DNA of 64,000 bases from Ianthella basta (Eukaryota > Porifera > Demospongiae > Verongiida > Ianthellidae). The DNA is taken from positions 4,652,765 through 4,716,764 of the forward strand of contig OZ025869.1 in assembly GCA_964019415.1 (NCBI GenBank), in the 5' to 3' direction. Shown here in pieces: positions 9,565-20,515 of the stretch (position 1 is the stretch's first letter; every line of letters begins with the position of its first letter). The notes below the pieces were generated by a model. It worked only from the letters and a program-made list of their open reading frames with translations, ran no database searches and was not told the DNA's origin. The position numbers and the translations under genes were made by a program.

Positions 9565-11195
9565 TACAAATTACAGCTTACTCTCATTCTCAGGATAACT
9601 ACTGATATATTCTAGTTATGTAAGTCTCTACTAAGCTTATTTCTATGATGTGTCAAAGTGTACTTACCTGTAAACGTGAAACCACTGCTGAAAACAACTC
9701 TAATTCTCATTCAGTTGTTAAGAGAAGGACTTGGGTAGCCATTTTGAGCTAAAAAGGGGCGTGATGTGCAAAAAAAGCAAAGAATTCCGACTATTTCCTC
9801 CCACAAAAGCGTACCAGGAGTGTATCTCTCTCTGAAGGGGATGCTGAAGAACCTCAACGAACAGTGGGTGACCTGTAAACGTGAAACCACTGCTGAAAAC
9901 AACAAATTATCGTTCAATTGTTAAGAGAAGGACTGAGGTCGCCATTTTTGAGCTAAAAAGGGGCGTAATGTGACCCACATGGGAAAAAATGGCGGAATAA
10001 TCAAAGATTTCGGAGGGAAGGCAAAAAAGCGAAGATTTCCGCCCATTTCCACCCACAAAAGCGTACCAGGAGTGTATAGGGGATGCTGAAGAACCTCAAC
10101 GAACAGTGGGTGACCTGTAAACGTGAAACCACTGCTGAAAACAACAAATTATCGTTCAATTGTTAAGAGAAGGACTGAGGTCGCCATTTTTGAGCTAAAA
10201 AGGGGCGTAATGTGACCCACATGGGAAAAAATGGCGGAATAATCAAAGATTTCGGAGGGAAGGCAAAAAAGCGAAGATTTCCGCCCATTTCCACCCACAA
10301 AAGCGTACCAGGAGTGTATAGGGGATGCTGAAGAACCTCAACGAACAGTGGGTGACCTGTAAACGTGAAACCACTGCTGAAAACAACAAATTATCGTTCA
10401 ATTGTTAAGAGAAGGACTGAGGTCGCCATTTTTGAGCTAAAAAGGGGCGTAATGTGACCCACATGGGAAAAAATGGCGGAATAATCAAAGATTTCGGAGG
10501 GAAGGCAAAAAAGCGAAGATTTCCGCCCATTTCCACCCACAAAAGCGTACCAGGAGTGTATAGGGGATGCTGAAGGGGATGCTGAAGAACCTCAACGAAC
10601 AGTGGGTGCCACTGACAAAGAGGACTATCAATCAGATAGCAAGACAACTGTCACCACTGTCAGTGATTTAACTCTGTTTGAGGAGATCGAGAGTTTGCAG
10701 TCCAGTCCTTCTGAGGCTTCAAGTTCAAAGTCTTGTTACATCTATGAAACTTGTGGTAAGCACAAGGTTGGCTATAACCCTTACTGGGAAAAGGAGTGGC
10801 CTTGGCTGCTGTTCAGTGATGGTAAAGGCATGTTTTGTAGTGTGTGCATTAACTATTAAGTAGGGCCCTCAAAATTCTATATTGGCTAGCCAAGAATGAA
10901 GTGGCTCATTTTACAAAATTTGAATCCTTGAATCAACTATGTATAGATTTGGGATGTACATACTTCAAAAAACTCAATGTTTCCCAGAATGCTAATTACA
11001 GTTCACACAGAATCATCAGTGAGTGGCTCGATATTATGTCTCAAATACTGGAGGAGAAGGTAATCATGAATGTCCAAGCCAGCCCTGCCATAGGATTTTT
11101 GGCAGACGAATCTACTGATATCTCTATTACAAAAGAATTAATACTGTATGCATGCATTTTGTGTGGTAGTGAAGTGCATGCATGCTTCCTTAAGA
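9565..11195 (+). mobile_element. hAT transposon, copy 1 (truncated, with amplified 5' region)
   Basis: The left end (CAAATTACAGCTTACTCTC... 9565-9790) matches the arms of the 22.8-23.2 kb palindrome. A 242-bp array follows (9871-10597). The transposase frame starts about 10602: DKEDYQSDS, SSPSEASSSKS, NPYWEKEWPWLLF and MFCSVC (a TTF-type zinc-finger start). The frame then hits a stop at 10857, and a deletion removes the rest of the finger. It resumes at 10872-11195 with RALKILYWLAKNEVAHFTKF, NYSSHRIISEWLD and GFLADESTDIS; the Asp of ADESTD is the likely first catalytic acidic residue. The copy ends abruptly at about 11195 where THAP-linked sequence begins. Confidence 0.8.
9871..10597. repeat. 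Three tandem 242-bp units of the hAT 5' region
   Basis: ACCTGTAAACGTGAAACCAC begins units at 9871, 10113 and 10355, exactly 242 bp apart, with almost no differences. Each unit carries the hAT leader up to the GAACCTCAACGAACAGTGGG segment of the N-terminal coding region. A further partial unit with the same start lies at 9668. Confidence 0.95.
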
Positions 11196-11199
11196 TTAC

Positions 11200-12530
11200 A
11201 ATGGCTCACTTCTGGAAAATCGGCCGAAGAAATCCGCCATATTGCTGTCACGTCACAGTAGGCTTGCCGTACTTGTGTCTATGCTTGAACGTGTCACACG
11301 CCGTGTGGGAAGACAATCGCCGACTGGTTATTTGCGTCCCTCTTGCTGATGAACTCATCCCGATGCATCACAAATGTGTTGCTGGAGGATGTAGTAGGGC
11401 CACTGGAGGCATAGATCTATGGTGGAGGCAACGGTCGCTGCTTCATTTCACAAAGAGCGATAGTCTGAAGAAGCGGTGGCCAGCAGCTGTTGGCAGGTCT
11501 TTCTGTGCTTGGTAAGACTCTCCCGTACGTTAGAGCGCCTTTCAGATTGCGACTGATGCCCTACCTGCCATTTCGCTGCTTATTGGTGTAAATATTCTAG
11601 CAACAACCACTTTGCTCACTCTAGTACATTCGTCAAAATCCGAATGGTGCTTTAACTTACAGGAGAGTCTTTCCTAGCACAGAGAAAGCCAATCGAGAAG
11701 ACAGAAAATCGCTACAAAGGACGAAAGGGTGAGTAGTAGCTTTAGGATGATGAAAAAGGCGTCCCAGGGCCATTTCAATGCACCCACCTCTTGGTGTTCT
11801 GCGCAGCCGTTCTCGGTAGAGAGCAGGGGACGGTTTTCCTCTGAATCTTTTGTGTGACCAGAGCTTGTGTGTGCCCTACTACCTAGCAAGTAGGAGTGGA
11901 GATATGCTTACGTCTCGCAATGTGCAAGCCAGTGACCTGAAATACGTGCCAAGTGCTCCGAAATATGTTTTCGGCACAGTTTGTATTTCAGCTGTTACAC
12001 CTTGTAGGAGGTGAAAAATCAGCTCTAGGTTAGTGTACCATCTCTGTTTCGTATGCTCTTGTAACAGTCCAAGAATGGTGCGAATCGGCGTTTGTAGAGC
12101 TGAGAACGGGCGTCACCCTATTATTGGTTGTGTCGCAAAATTGATGTCGTGTCGTACGGCTGCGCAACCCGCATGCCCAGATCTATTTCAGAATCAGCAG
12201 GGGTATCTCCTTCATTGTCTCAAGAAGTTTCGCCTTCATCTTAAGATAAAGACTCACAGGAGATAACGATTTCTTGTTCAGTCTGTTGCCAGGCCTACTC
12301 TTCTCCATACTTGTGCAAACATTCTGGAGCCTACTATGACGTCACGACGTTTTAGCATTGCTGCCACCGGAAAACCGGAAACGCCCACGCATAATTGTTT
12401 TTTTTTGCAACTTTGCGCCCTCGTAACTCCCCCATCATGAGGCAGAGCACACTGAAATGGGTATCATTGAAGTTGTTTCACAAAGCACTATCAATATAAA
12501 AATAAAAAAAAAATGTGTCAGTGGACCTTT
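11200..12530 (+). mobile_element. Inserted segment carrying a THAP-domain exon
   Basis: Plus-strand sequence not repeated in the window, lying between the broken hAT copy and module A. From ATG 11363 it reads MHHKCVAGGCSRATGG, LLHFTKSDSLKKRWPAAVGR. This matches the N-terminal THAP zinc finger: Cys-x4-Cys, the H.F.K. block, and the conserved Trp before AAV.R. The exon ends at a strong donor, CTTG|GTAAGA at about 11511; the distal Cys/His pair would be in the next exon, which I cannot identify. THAP domains occur in host factors and at the N-terminus of P-element-type transposases, so this may be a P-like remnant. A CRE-like TGACGTCACG lies at 12339. Confidence 0.55.
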
Positions 12531-14130
12531 AAGTAAGGAATGGTAGCAACTATGCTGCTATGGCATCGAATAGGGGGCTGATTGGCGTCTGCATACTGTG
12601 CATCGGACACCCTTGAGTGCAAAGGCAAGTTCTTGCATGTAGGCCAGATGCGGTTGCCCAGCAAATGGCAAGCCTAAGCTGTAGCTTACTGTCGTTGAAG
12701 CATAACTAGGGTACTGGCTACAACATCACACTTCTAGCCACTGGAAGATCTGTTGCCGCACAATGGCCCGTAGCCCGGTAAGGTGGGGCATGTGTAGTGC
12801 TCACTGGTGCCTGGCAACTATAGTCTATAGCTTAAATGTATGTCTCTACAGCTTCAAGAAAAGCACTTGCTGGACTCGCAGGAGCCCATGGAGGCCCAAG
12901 AAAGGCAAGTTGTGGTGTCATGAACTTAGGCTTGCAATGCTACCTTAGCCGCTCCCTCCTCATGAGCTTGCCGGTGTCCAGTCTTTTGTGCTACCAAACA
13001 TCCCGGCAAGCTCCGCAAGTGGCCAGCAGGGCCAGACCTCTAGTGAGGAGCCTCTAGAACATGGGCAGCAGCCGGTTGAAGCGGTTCCGTGTGGACGTGG
13101 GCCTCCTCAACCTGGGCCGCACAAGCCAGGGGCCCCAAAGGCAACTCCGCATAAACGTAGGCCTCCGAATGCAGCGCCTGGGCAGGAGCAAGGACTGGGA
13201 GCAGGGCAGCAGCCAGAACAGTCCCTTACTGCAGGGATGGAACACATCCAGAATTCCAAGGGCAGGTGGTTGTGCTCAAAGTAAGTCGCAATTGGCTGCA
13301 TTGCGCCACTGGACAACTGTTGTTGCTACTTCAGCAGTTTGTTAAGGCTTCGGCAAATTGGCTGCTAATGTATAGGTGCACAGCTGTTGGAAGCTGTTGG
13401 TTGAGGCTGTGAATGGTGCATTAGCCCCAATACTCTTGTTTTACTGGTGTTTCAATGCAAGTATTGCGTGCTTTTGTGTTGTTCTGTGCTGGTGCAACTT
13501 CTACAATTTCCAATGGCGGTCAACGAGCAAAAGGTGCACGCAGCAAGCCAAAACCAAGCTTTATGTATGTGAAGCTGCATGGTGCATATGCGTATGCTGT
13601 TGCTGTCACATGGGTGCAAATTGTGACTTTAACTTCTAGGCCTAGCTGGCTATTGCAACTCGCACTTTAGTTTACCCCTGTTGTCCTAATACATTGTCCC
13701 ACCTACAAGGCAGCAATGCAGTTATATAGAGATGGCATGTTTCATTCTGGAGCGGTGCCGAAGTGGTAGCTAGAATATATAGGCTTTGCACTAAGTTCTA
13801 AACGTCAACCAGAAGCTAGACCTTATAGTAAGGAAATTGGCTGCATACTGTTGCAACCACTGCAGAAGCTCGTCGTAACAACAAGCTGGCTACCGGTGGG
13901 CGTAGCTAGTGGCATGCACTTGCGCACACTCACCTGCCCACGTTGTGGGGCTCTTAAGTCATAACGGCAAACGAGGATTAGTCACAGAGCGGCCAATGGC
14001 AGCTCATTGTGAAATGGAGTCTTGCAGCTAGCAACGTCTGGCGAAGGCTGGGAAACCCCTTCCGTGGACTGGCTGGTAGTTGGCTGTGCCCTACATGACC
14101 CAAGGAGTGGGGTCGGGCACTGCAGGTCTC
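12531..14130 (+). repeat. Module A, copy 1: Pro/Gln-rich exon module
   Basis: Matches 18094-19690 and 35318-36560. The plus strand has an acceptor CTCTACAG at 12852 followed by LQEKHLLDSQEPMEAQERQ. A second stretch from about 12994 reads PASSASGQQGQTSSEEPLE, then GPPQPGPHKPGAPKATPHKR, and ends KGRWLCSK at a perfect GTAAGT donor (about 13283). The reading frame of the second exon is open in copies 1 and 2 and shifted by one base in copy 3. No family is recognised; the composition suggests a disordered, proline-rich nuclear protein or a transposon accessory protein. Confidence 0.5.
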
Positions 14131-14152
14131 TAAGGACGGACATGCACTTCGT

Positions 14153-14370
14153 CCTTGCCGTCGTCCAAAGCTGACATGAACAGGTTAGGGGTAGTGGGGC
14201 TGAAATGGACACTCCACACTTGCTTCTGATGCTCCTAAAGAACTTAGCACAGAACTTATTCTATGCTATGTTCTTGATAACAGAGTAATAGTCATAGAAC
14301 TTGATCTTCTGGGTCACTCTACTCACAGCAAACAGATTGGAGTCTTGGTTGAACTCGATACTGTCAGTGA
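14153..14370 (-). pseudogene. COP1-like WD40 gene, copy b (e1 and e3, donor lost)
   Basis: Exon e3 (14234-14153, 82 nt) reads EHQKQVWSVHFSPTTPNLF and MSALDDGK. The base pair after GGCAAGG is AC instead of the GT used by copies c, e and f, so the e3 donor is lost. Exon e1 (about 14370-14265) reads the VTQKIKFYDYYSVI block and is joined almost directly to e3; exon e2 is missing. The same structure is seen in copies d and g, so the deletion and splice loss predate their duplication. Confidence 0.6.
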
Positions 14371-14399
14371 AAGCAGATAACACTTGTCCTAGCACGTGC

Positions 14400-14860
14400 A
14401 CCTTACCCCGCCCTCACTTAGAGATATAGAGGCTCAGGAGGAGAATGACGTCCCAGGCAAAACCTTCGGAAGCTAATCCTGGGGGGATCCACACGCCAAT
14501 GTAGGTGCCACATTCTCCCTCCTTCTTTACTGCCTTTCTCTCCACAACATCTGTCTCTGGAGAGATGGAGAGGGTTTATAACATACTACATTTACATCGT
14601 ACTGCCTTCTGACTAGTTCGCCAGCACCAGTGAATAATATGAAAAAGAAGTTAGTGGATTTAGCCTGTTGTTCAGAGATGGTGTCAGCAAGGCAATCCAT
14701 TGTCACTTGTAACATAGCCACTGAATGGAAACGCATAAATACTTGCAACAGATAAAATACCCTAAGCATGTGAAGTCCACAATTACCAAGTGAATAAATT
14801 TATGGCTCCTTGTCCATACTGTTATGAAAAATTATGTCTGTCTATGTCTAGCGACTGAGG
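14400..14860. repeat. Modules e0 and T beside COP1-like copy b
   Basis: Same arrangement as 7081-7470 and 36860-37290. Module T runs into a hAT element at the same position here and at 37.3 kb, so that hAT insertion is older than the duplication of this block. Confidence 0.6.
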
Positions 14861-14864
14861 TAGC

Positions 14865-16225
14865 CATTTTGAGCTAAAAAGGGACATGATGTAATACCCA
14901 CATGGTGACAAGATGGCAAAATAATCAAAGATTTCAGAGTGATGGCGGAAAAAGCTAAGATTTCCGACTATTTCCACCCACAAAAGCGTTCCAGGAGTGT
15001 ATCTCTCTCTGAAGGGGATGCTGAAGAACCTCAACAAACAATGGGTGCCACTGACAAAGAGGACTATGAATCAGATAGCGAGACAACTGTCACCACTGTC
15101 AGTGATTTAACTCTGTTTGAGGAGACTGAGAGTTTGCAGTCCACTCCATCCGAGGCTTCAAGCTCAAAGTCTCATTACAACTATGAAACTAGTGGTAAGC
15201 ACAAGGTTAGCTATAACCCTGACTGGGAAAAGGAGTGGCCTTCAGTGGCTGTTCAGAGATGGTAAAGGCATGTTTTGTAGTGTGTGCATTAATTATAGTG
15301 CAAGGTCATGTAGTAAATCTGGAATTTGAGTCAGCAAGCTTTGCACTCAGTTTCAAAAGGACTAGGTGAAAAAGCATTCTGATCCTTACATGCACAAGGG
15401 AGCAAAGGAGCAAGAGGCCTTGGCTGCAGTAGTATCTGCTCACAGAGGTATTGAGTAGGCTTTTGAGGAAACTTGGTCAATGAAAACGAAAGCAGTTGAA
15501 TGGGCCCTCAAAATTCTATATTGGCTAGCCAAGAATGAAAGTGGCTCATTTTACAAAATTTGAATCCTTGCTCGAAGCAACTATGTATAGATTTGGGATG
15601 TACACACCTAAAAGAACTCAACGTTTCCCGGAATGCTAATTACAGTTCACACAGAATCATCAGTGAGTGCCTCAATATTATGTCTCAAATACTGGGGGAG
15701 AAGGTAATCACGAATGTCCAAGCCAGCCCTGCCATAGGATTTATGGCAGATGAATGTACTCATATCTCTATTATGAAAGACTTAATAGTGTATGCACGCA
15801 TTTTATGTGGTAGTGAAGTGGATATATGCTTCCTCAAGATTATTAACATCTGTTGATGGCAAATCTGAAACAACTGAGAAAGCTATTCTTTCTTATCTTT
15901 CTCAGAGGAGGGAGTTGCAGCTCGTCTTAAACAACTAAACCCTGAAAAGATCTCTGTCCATTGCATTAATCACCACCTTGCTCTATTGCGCATCTGGAAG
16001 GACCAAAAAGGGAATTTGACATTAAGGCAGCTCTAGCTAAATGATCTCAAGTGAGAAAGCATCGAATAATCTAAGTATGGCAATTGCACATTTTACAGTT
16101 TTCTTCACATTTCTTCCTTATAACAGTACTTAATTGTTATAACTGGAATTATCTCACTTGCAGCATGCTGTTGAATATAATCCTGGTACTGGTAAAAAAA
16201 ATTGTACCACATAAATATACAAACG
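14865..16225 (+). mobile_element. hAT transposon, copy 2 (internally deleted)
   Basis: Starts at GCCATTTTGAGCTAAAAAGG. The ORF from 14939 reads MMAEKAKISDYFHPQKRSRS, VSLSEGDAEEPQ, DKEDYESDS, then NPDWEKEWP; it breaks at 15240 within the TTF zinc finger. Further frames give RNANYSSHRIISECLNIMSQ, NVQASPAIGFMADECTHIS and ARILCGSEVDICFLK. In this copy ADESTD has become ADECTH, so the likely catalytic Asp is changed. The middle of the transposase, including the second acidic motif, is deleted near 15900. The 3' end (TGGTACTGGTAAAAAAATTG..., to about 16225) matches hAT copy 4 at 25632. Confidence 0.8.
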
Positions 16226-16239
16226 TTGTGTATGTGCAG

Positions 16240-16680
16240 GGGGATTAACCATTTTCTGGGGTCTGTCATCTTGTCTTATCAACTTCTTCTCCTTCCTTAC
16301 GCTCTTTGCTTGAGTGGGTGATCCCAATTGTATGTAGTCATAGTATTCTTGAGGCAGTGACAGAGCTGAAGTGTTGTTGCCACACCAGTCATCATTGCAG
16401 CAGCTTTGTGTTTGTGTTACTGATGTCAGAAAAGAGAAGAGAAAGCTCAGAATTAGTGGTTCATTTCTAATGTAACAAGAGAAGAGTAAGCCATGGCTGC
16501 TTTCACTGAAATCAGTGAAGAAGACGGAATAGCAGATACCTGTGAAGAGTGCCAAAGAGAAGCTAGTGCCTATTGCCAATCCTGCAGAAACCATTAATGC
16601 ACAGCTCGTAACTTGATCAGACAGAGTGGGGAAAAGAAGAGCAACTCCAAACAGCGTAGCCTGCTTGTTAGATACAATTG
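16240..16680 (-). CDS. Possible membrane-protein end, downstream of COP1-like copy c
   Basis: A 228-aa minus-strand open frame (16840-16154) begins inside COP1-like exon e5. It continues through a hydrophobic stretch (LMVSAGLAIGTSFSLALFTG, FLFSFLTSVTQ), then CCNDDWCGNNTS and YYDYIQLGSPTQAK. The last block recurs at 9.4 and 21.4 kb. The hydrophobic segments could be two or three transmembrane helices of a small tetraspan-like protein, or simply pyrimidine-rich intron sequence that happens to be open: TTCTGCAG and GTATCTGC splice-like sites lie inside it. The open frame should not be read as a single WD40-membrane fusion without a transcript. Confidence 0.25.
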
Positions 16681-16689
16681 AGAGATTGT

Positions 16690-17704
16690 ATCTAAGAGAC
16701 ATAGATAAAATCGAGTTGTCATCCAAGAACTCCAGATATACCACTGCTTTCTGTCCCCTCAGTTGTCTGCAGGGTTCCCTTGGGTTGCGGAAGTCAACTG
16801 CATGGATCAGGTGGACTGTGGGAGAGTGAAATAAGAGCATGTATGTAGCCCGCAGGGGAGTGGCAACATGGTGAAGGGTGTCTACTCACCAGTCCCTCCG
16901 TAGGCTACCACAGTCTCGTGGGTGGGATGGAACCTACTCACACATAGTTGGGCACCACTGTGCAGAGTGGCCACCAAGTTAGGGGAGGTCTTGCTTCACA
17001 CTTTCACTGTGTGTTGGAAGGAAGGAGGAGGGACTAGCAGAACAGGCGGCAGACTTGACTACACAACTCTAGTGCCTGTACTGGCTCAGGTGATGTTGGC
17101 TGTGCCTGACATGCCCCAAGGCACTGCAGGTCTCTAAGGACGGACATACACTTCACCCTTGCCATCATCTGAATCTGACACAAACAAGTTAGGGGTAGTG
17201 GGACTGAAATGGACACTCCACACTTGCTTCTCATGCTCCTAAATAACACAGCATAAACTACCAAGAGGGGGAGCTGACCTGGAATGCCCTCACACATTGT
17301 CCAGTGGAGGCTTCATACAATGACAGAACACCATCATAGTCAGCGGCAAGGACATTTGCTGCATGGTAGGTGTTCCATGACAGTGAACTACAGGGGAAGG
17401 GACACTGGTTCTTCTTTTCATTGTCTTCACACATGCATACACACACACACAATAGAGCCCCGTTACATACATACCAACGACACCACTGAGTTGTGGTGAA
17501 GCACACAAATGAAGAAAATGTCTAAACCGACACTACTTATGATGGTGACAACTTGCCTCAGTATTGAACGGCACTCAACCACCAGGGAGGGAGGGGAGGG
17601 AATAGGCCGTATTGTGATCGATAACAGAGAATTAGTCATAGAACTTGATCTTCTGGGTCACTCTACCCACAGCAAACAGATTGGAGTCCTGGTTGAACTC
17701 ACTA
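16690..17704 (-). pseudogene. COP1-like WD40 gene, copy c (five exons, two in-frame stops)
   Basis: The longest copy. Exons on the minus strand are e1 (about 17704-17575), e2 (17387-17279), e3 (17238-17157), e4 (17006-16890) and e5 (from 16815). All join in phase: e2 ends at CAG|GTCAGC, e3 starts EHEKQVWSVHFSP, e3 ends GGCAAGG|GTGAAG and e4 supplies |TG, giving DGKVKV. e4 ends GGGACTG|GTGAGT, and e5 reads VHLIHAVDFRNPREPCRQ and AVVYLEFLDDNS. The order matches COP1 propeller blades (SWSSYHKN, EHEKRCWSV, VKLWST, VHYYDLRNTKQP, KAVSYAKF). Two lesions are visible: TAA after KIKFYD in e1, and TGA in place of the conserved Trp of KVW in e4. The RING and coiled-coil N-terminus is absent. Confidence 0.75.
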
Positions 17705-17708
17705 CTGT

Positions 17709-18072
17709 CTTCATCTATTTTCTCAGTTTGCACAGAGTCTGTAGTGTTAGTTTGCCCAGCTTCATATGGCAAGCAAATAAGGTGTTCCTAGTTGTGCCTA
17801 TTGCTCTGTAGGCTGGCTTTCTTCCCCTGCCTGGTGCTCGTACTGAAGCAGGGCTTGCAGCATTATCCCTTCTCTTCTGGGCTGAGATCACCCTCTTCTG
17901 GGTGTAAGTCCTCTGGAGGAGAGGTAGCTCCTAGAGGGCCCTGTGGAGGGTCAGGCTGCGGCTGCTGTCTGGCCGTCTTGTGCATTGGGAAAGCCACCGT
18001 GGGCTGTTCTGTTGAGCCCGTATTGGGATCTGGCCGCTCAGGTTCGGTTGCTGGTGTTGCTCTGCTAGCCAT
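17709..18072 (-). CDS. N-terminal Pro/Glu-rich ORF (module V)
   Basis: The minus strand starts with ATG at 18072: MASRATPATEPERPDPN, then ARQQPQPDPPQGPLGATSPP, then HPEEGDLSPEEKG and a stop. The paralogous segment at 33160-33422 has one more base here and stays open as SPEEEGIMLQALLQYEHQ and GEESQPTEQ, so this copy has a one-base deletion. The block ALLQYEHQ resembles LQYEH(LLDSQEP), which opens the module A exon on the opposite strand. The two may be an inverted pair of exons from one gene family. Function unknown. Confidence 0.4.
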
Positions 18073-18093
18073 TGGGGGAAACGTGTCTCCGCT

Positions 18094-19690
18094 GTTAAGT
18101 AAGGAATGGTAGCACCTATGCTGCTATGGCATCGAATAGGGGCTGATTGGCGTCTGCATACTGTGCATCGGACACCCTTGAGCGCAAAGGCAAGTTCCTG
18201 CATGTAGGCCAGATGCGGTTGCCCAGCAAATGGCAAGCCTAAGCTGTAGCTTACTGTCGTTGAAGTATAACTAGGGTACTGGCTACACATCACACTTCTA
18301 GCCACTGGAAGATCTGTTGCCGCACAATGGCCCATAGCCCGGTAAAGTGGGGCATTTGTAGTGCTCACTGGTGCCTGGCAACTATAGTCTATAGCTTAAC
18401 TGTATGTCTCTACAGCCTCAAGACGAGCACCTGCTGGACTCGCAGGAGCCCATGGAGGCCCAAGAAAGGCAAGTTGTGGTTGCGGTCACGAACTTAGGCT
18501 TGCAATGCCACCTTAGTTGCTCCCTCCTTGTGAGCCTGCCGGTGCCCAATCATTTGTGCTACCAAACAGCCCGGCAAGCTCTGCAAGTGGCCAGCAGGGC
18601 CGGACCTCTAGTGAAGAGCCTCTAGAACATGGGCAGCAGCCGGTTGAAGCGGTTCCGTGTGGACGTGGGCCTCCTCAACCTGGGCCGCACAAGCCAGGGC
18701 CCCCAAAGGCAACTCCGCATAAACGTAGGCCTCCGGAGGCAGTGCCTGGGCAGGAGCAAGGACCGGGAGCAGGGCAGCAGCCAGAACAGTCCCTTACTGC
18801 AGGGATGGAACACGTCCAGGATTCCAAGGGCAGGTGGTTGTGCTCAAAGTAAGTCGCAATTGGCTGCATTGCGCCACTGGGCAACTGTTGTTGCTACTTC
18901 AGCAGTTTGTTAAGGCTTTGGCAAATTGGCGCTAATGTATAGGTGCACAGCTGTTGGAAGCTGTTGGTTGAGGCTGTGAACGGTGCATTAGCCCCAAATA
19001 CTCTTGTTTTACTGGTGTTTCAATGCAAGTATTGCGTGCTTTTGTGTTGTTCTGTGCTGGTGCAACTTTTACAATTTCTGATGGCGGTCAACGAGCAAAA
19101 GGTGCACGCAGCAAGCCAAAACCAAGCCTTATGTATGTGAAGCTGCATGGTGCATGTGTGCTGTTGCTGTCACATGGGTGCAAATTGTGACTTTAACTTC
19201 TAGGCCTAGCTGGCTAGTGTAACTTGCATTTTAGTTTGCCTCTGCTGTCCTAATACATTCTCCCACCTACAAGGCAGCAATGCAGTTATAGAGATGGCAT
19301 TTTTCATTCCGGAGCGGTGCCGAAGTGGTAGCTAGAATCTATAGGCTTTGCACTAAGTTCTAAACGTCGACCAGAAGCTAGACCTCGTAGTAAGGAAATT
19401 GGCTGCCCACTGCTGCAACCACTGCAGAAGCTCGTCGTAACGACAAGCTGGCTACCGGTGGGCGTAGCTAGTGGCATGCACTTGCGCGCACTCACCTGCC
19501 CACGTTGTGGGGCTCTTAACTCCTAATGGCAAATGAGGATTAGTCACAGAGCGGCCAATGGCAGCTCATTGTGAAATGGAGTCTTGCAGCTAGCAACGTC
19601 TGGCGAAGGCTGGGAAACTCCATTCGTGGACTGGCTGGTAGTTGGCTGTGCCCTACATGACCCAAGGAGTGGGGTCGGGCACTGCAGGTC
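18094..19690 (+). repeat. Module A, copy 2: Pro/Gln-rich exon module
   Basis: Homologous to 12531-14130. The CTCTACAG acceptor at 18416 is followed by LQDEHLLDSQEPMEAQERQ. The second exon frame (from about 18560) reads GQQGRTSSEEPLE, GPPQPGPHKPGPPKATPHKR and ends GRWLCSK at GTAAGT (about 18850). Differences from copy 1 include Gly for Ala and Glu for Asn in the proline-rich part. The open frame and both splice sites are kept. Confidence 0.55.
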
Positions 19691-19714
19691 TCTAAGGATG
19701 AACATGCACTTCAT

Positions 19715-19928
19715 CCTTGCCGTCGTCCAAAGCTGACATGAACAAGTTAGGGGTAGTGGGGCTGAAATGGACACTCCACACTTGCTTCTGATGCTCCTAA
19801 AGAACTTAGCACAGAACATGTTCTATCCTATGTTCTCAATAACTAAGTAATAGTCATAGAACTTGATCTTCTGGGTCACTCTACCCACAGCAAACAGATT
19901 GGAGTCTTGGTTGAACTCGATACTGTCA
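19715..19928 (-). pseudogene. COP1-like WD40 gene, copy d (e1 and e3, donor lost)
   Basis: Exon e3 (19796-19715, 82 nt) reads EHQKQVWSVHFSPTTPNLF; the donor after GGCAAGG is AT instead of GT. Exon e1 (19928-19845) reads SIEFNQDSNLFAV and VTQKIKFYDYYL. Exon e2 is deleted as in copies b and g. Confidence 0.6.
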
Positions 19929-20149
19929 GTGAAAGCAGAAGACACTTGTCTTAGCACATGCACCTTACCCCACCCTCACTTAGAGATATAGAGGCTCAGG
20001 AGGAGAATGACATCCCCAGGCAAAAACTTCGGAAGCTAATCCTGGGAGGGTCCACACTCCAATGTAGGTACCACACGCTCCCTCCTATTTTACTGCCTTT
20101 CTCTCCACAACATCTGTCTCTGGAGAGATGGAGAGGTTTATAACATACT

Positions 20150-20515
20150 ACATTTATTATGAAAGAATTAATACTGTATGCACGCATTTTATGTGGTAGT
20201 GAAGTGCATGTGCATCCTCAAGATTATTAACATCTGTGATAGCAAAGCTGAAACCATTGAGAAAGCTATTCTTTCTTATCTGGAGCAAGTAAACATAAAA
20301 GTATCTAATATAACCAGTTTTGGCAGTGATGGTGCAGCTGTCATGACTGGTCCTGTCAGCCGAGTTGCAGCTCGTCTTAAACAACTAAACCCTGAAATGA
20401 CCTCTGTCCATAGTATTAATCACCGCTTTGCTCTATTGCACATCTCACTGGAAGGACCTGGAAGGACCTGGAAGGACCAGAAAGGGAATTCGACTTTAAG
20501 GCAGCTCTAGCTAAA
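20150..20515 (+). mobile_element. hAT transposon, copy 3 (internal fragment)
   Basis: An isolated transposase fragment: KELILYARILCGSEV, then KAETIEKAILSYLEQVN, TSFGSDGAAVMTGPVS, RLKQLNPEM and SINHRFALLHISLEG. It carries the second acidic motif FGSDGAAVMTG. It lies between the e0 block and the distal half of module T, replacing about 100 bases found in the other copies. GGAAGGACCT is repeated three times at 20452-20476. Confidence 0.75.

Noticed and set aside
13054-13345. Overlapping ORFs on both strands in module A
   Set aside because: Only the Pro/Gln-rich plus frame ends at a consensus donor and is kept between copies; the others are shadows of its GC-rich sequence.
16154-16840. A single 228-aa WD40-plus-membrane fusion protein
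   Set aside because: The first 35 residues are COP1-like exon e5; the rest has splice-like sites and pyrimidine-rich stretches. An open read-through of an intron is more likely than a fusion.
17931-18368. 145-aa minus-strand ORF
   Set aside because: It overlaps the N-terminal ORF MASRATPATEPERPD in another frame and is not kept in module A copy 1.
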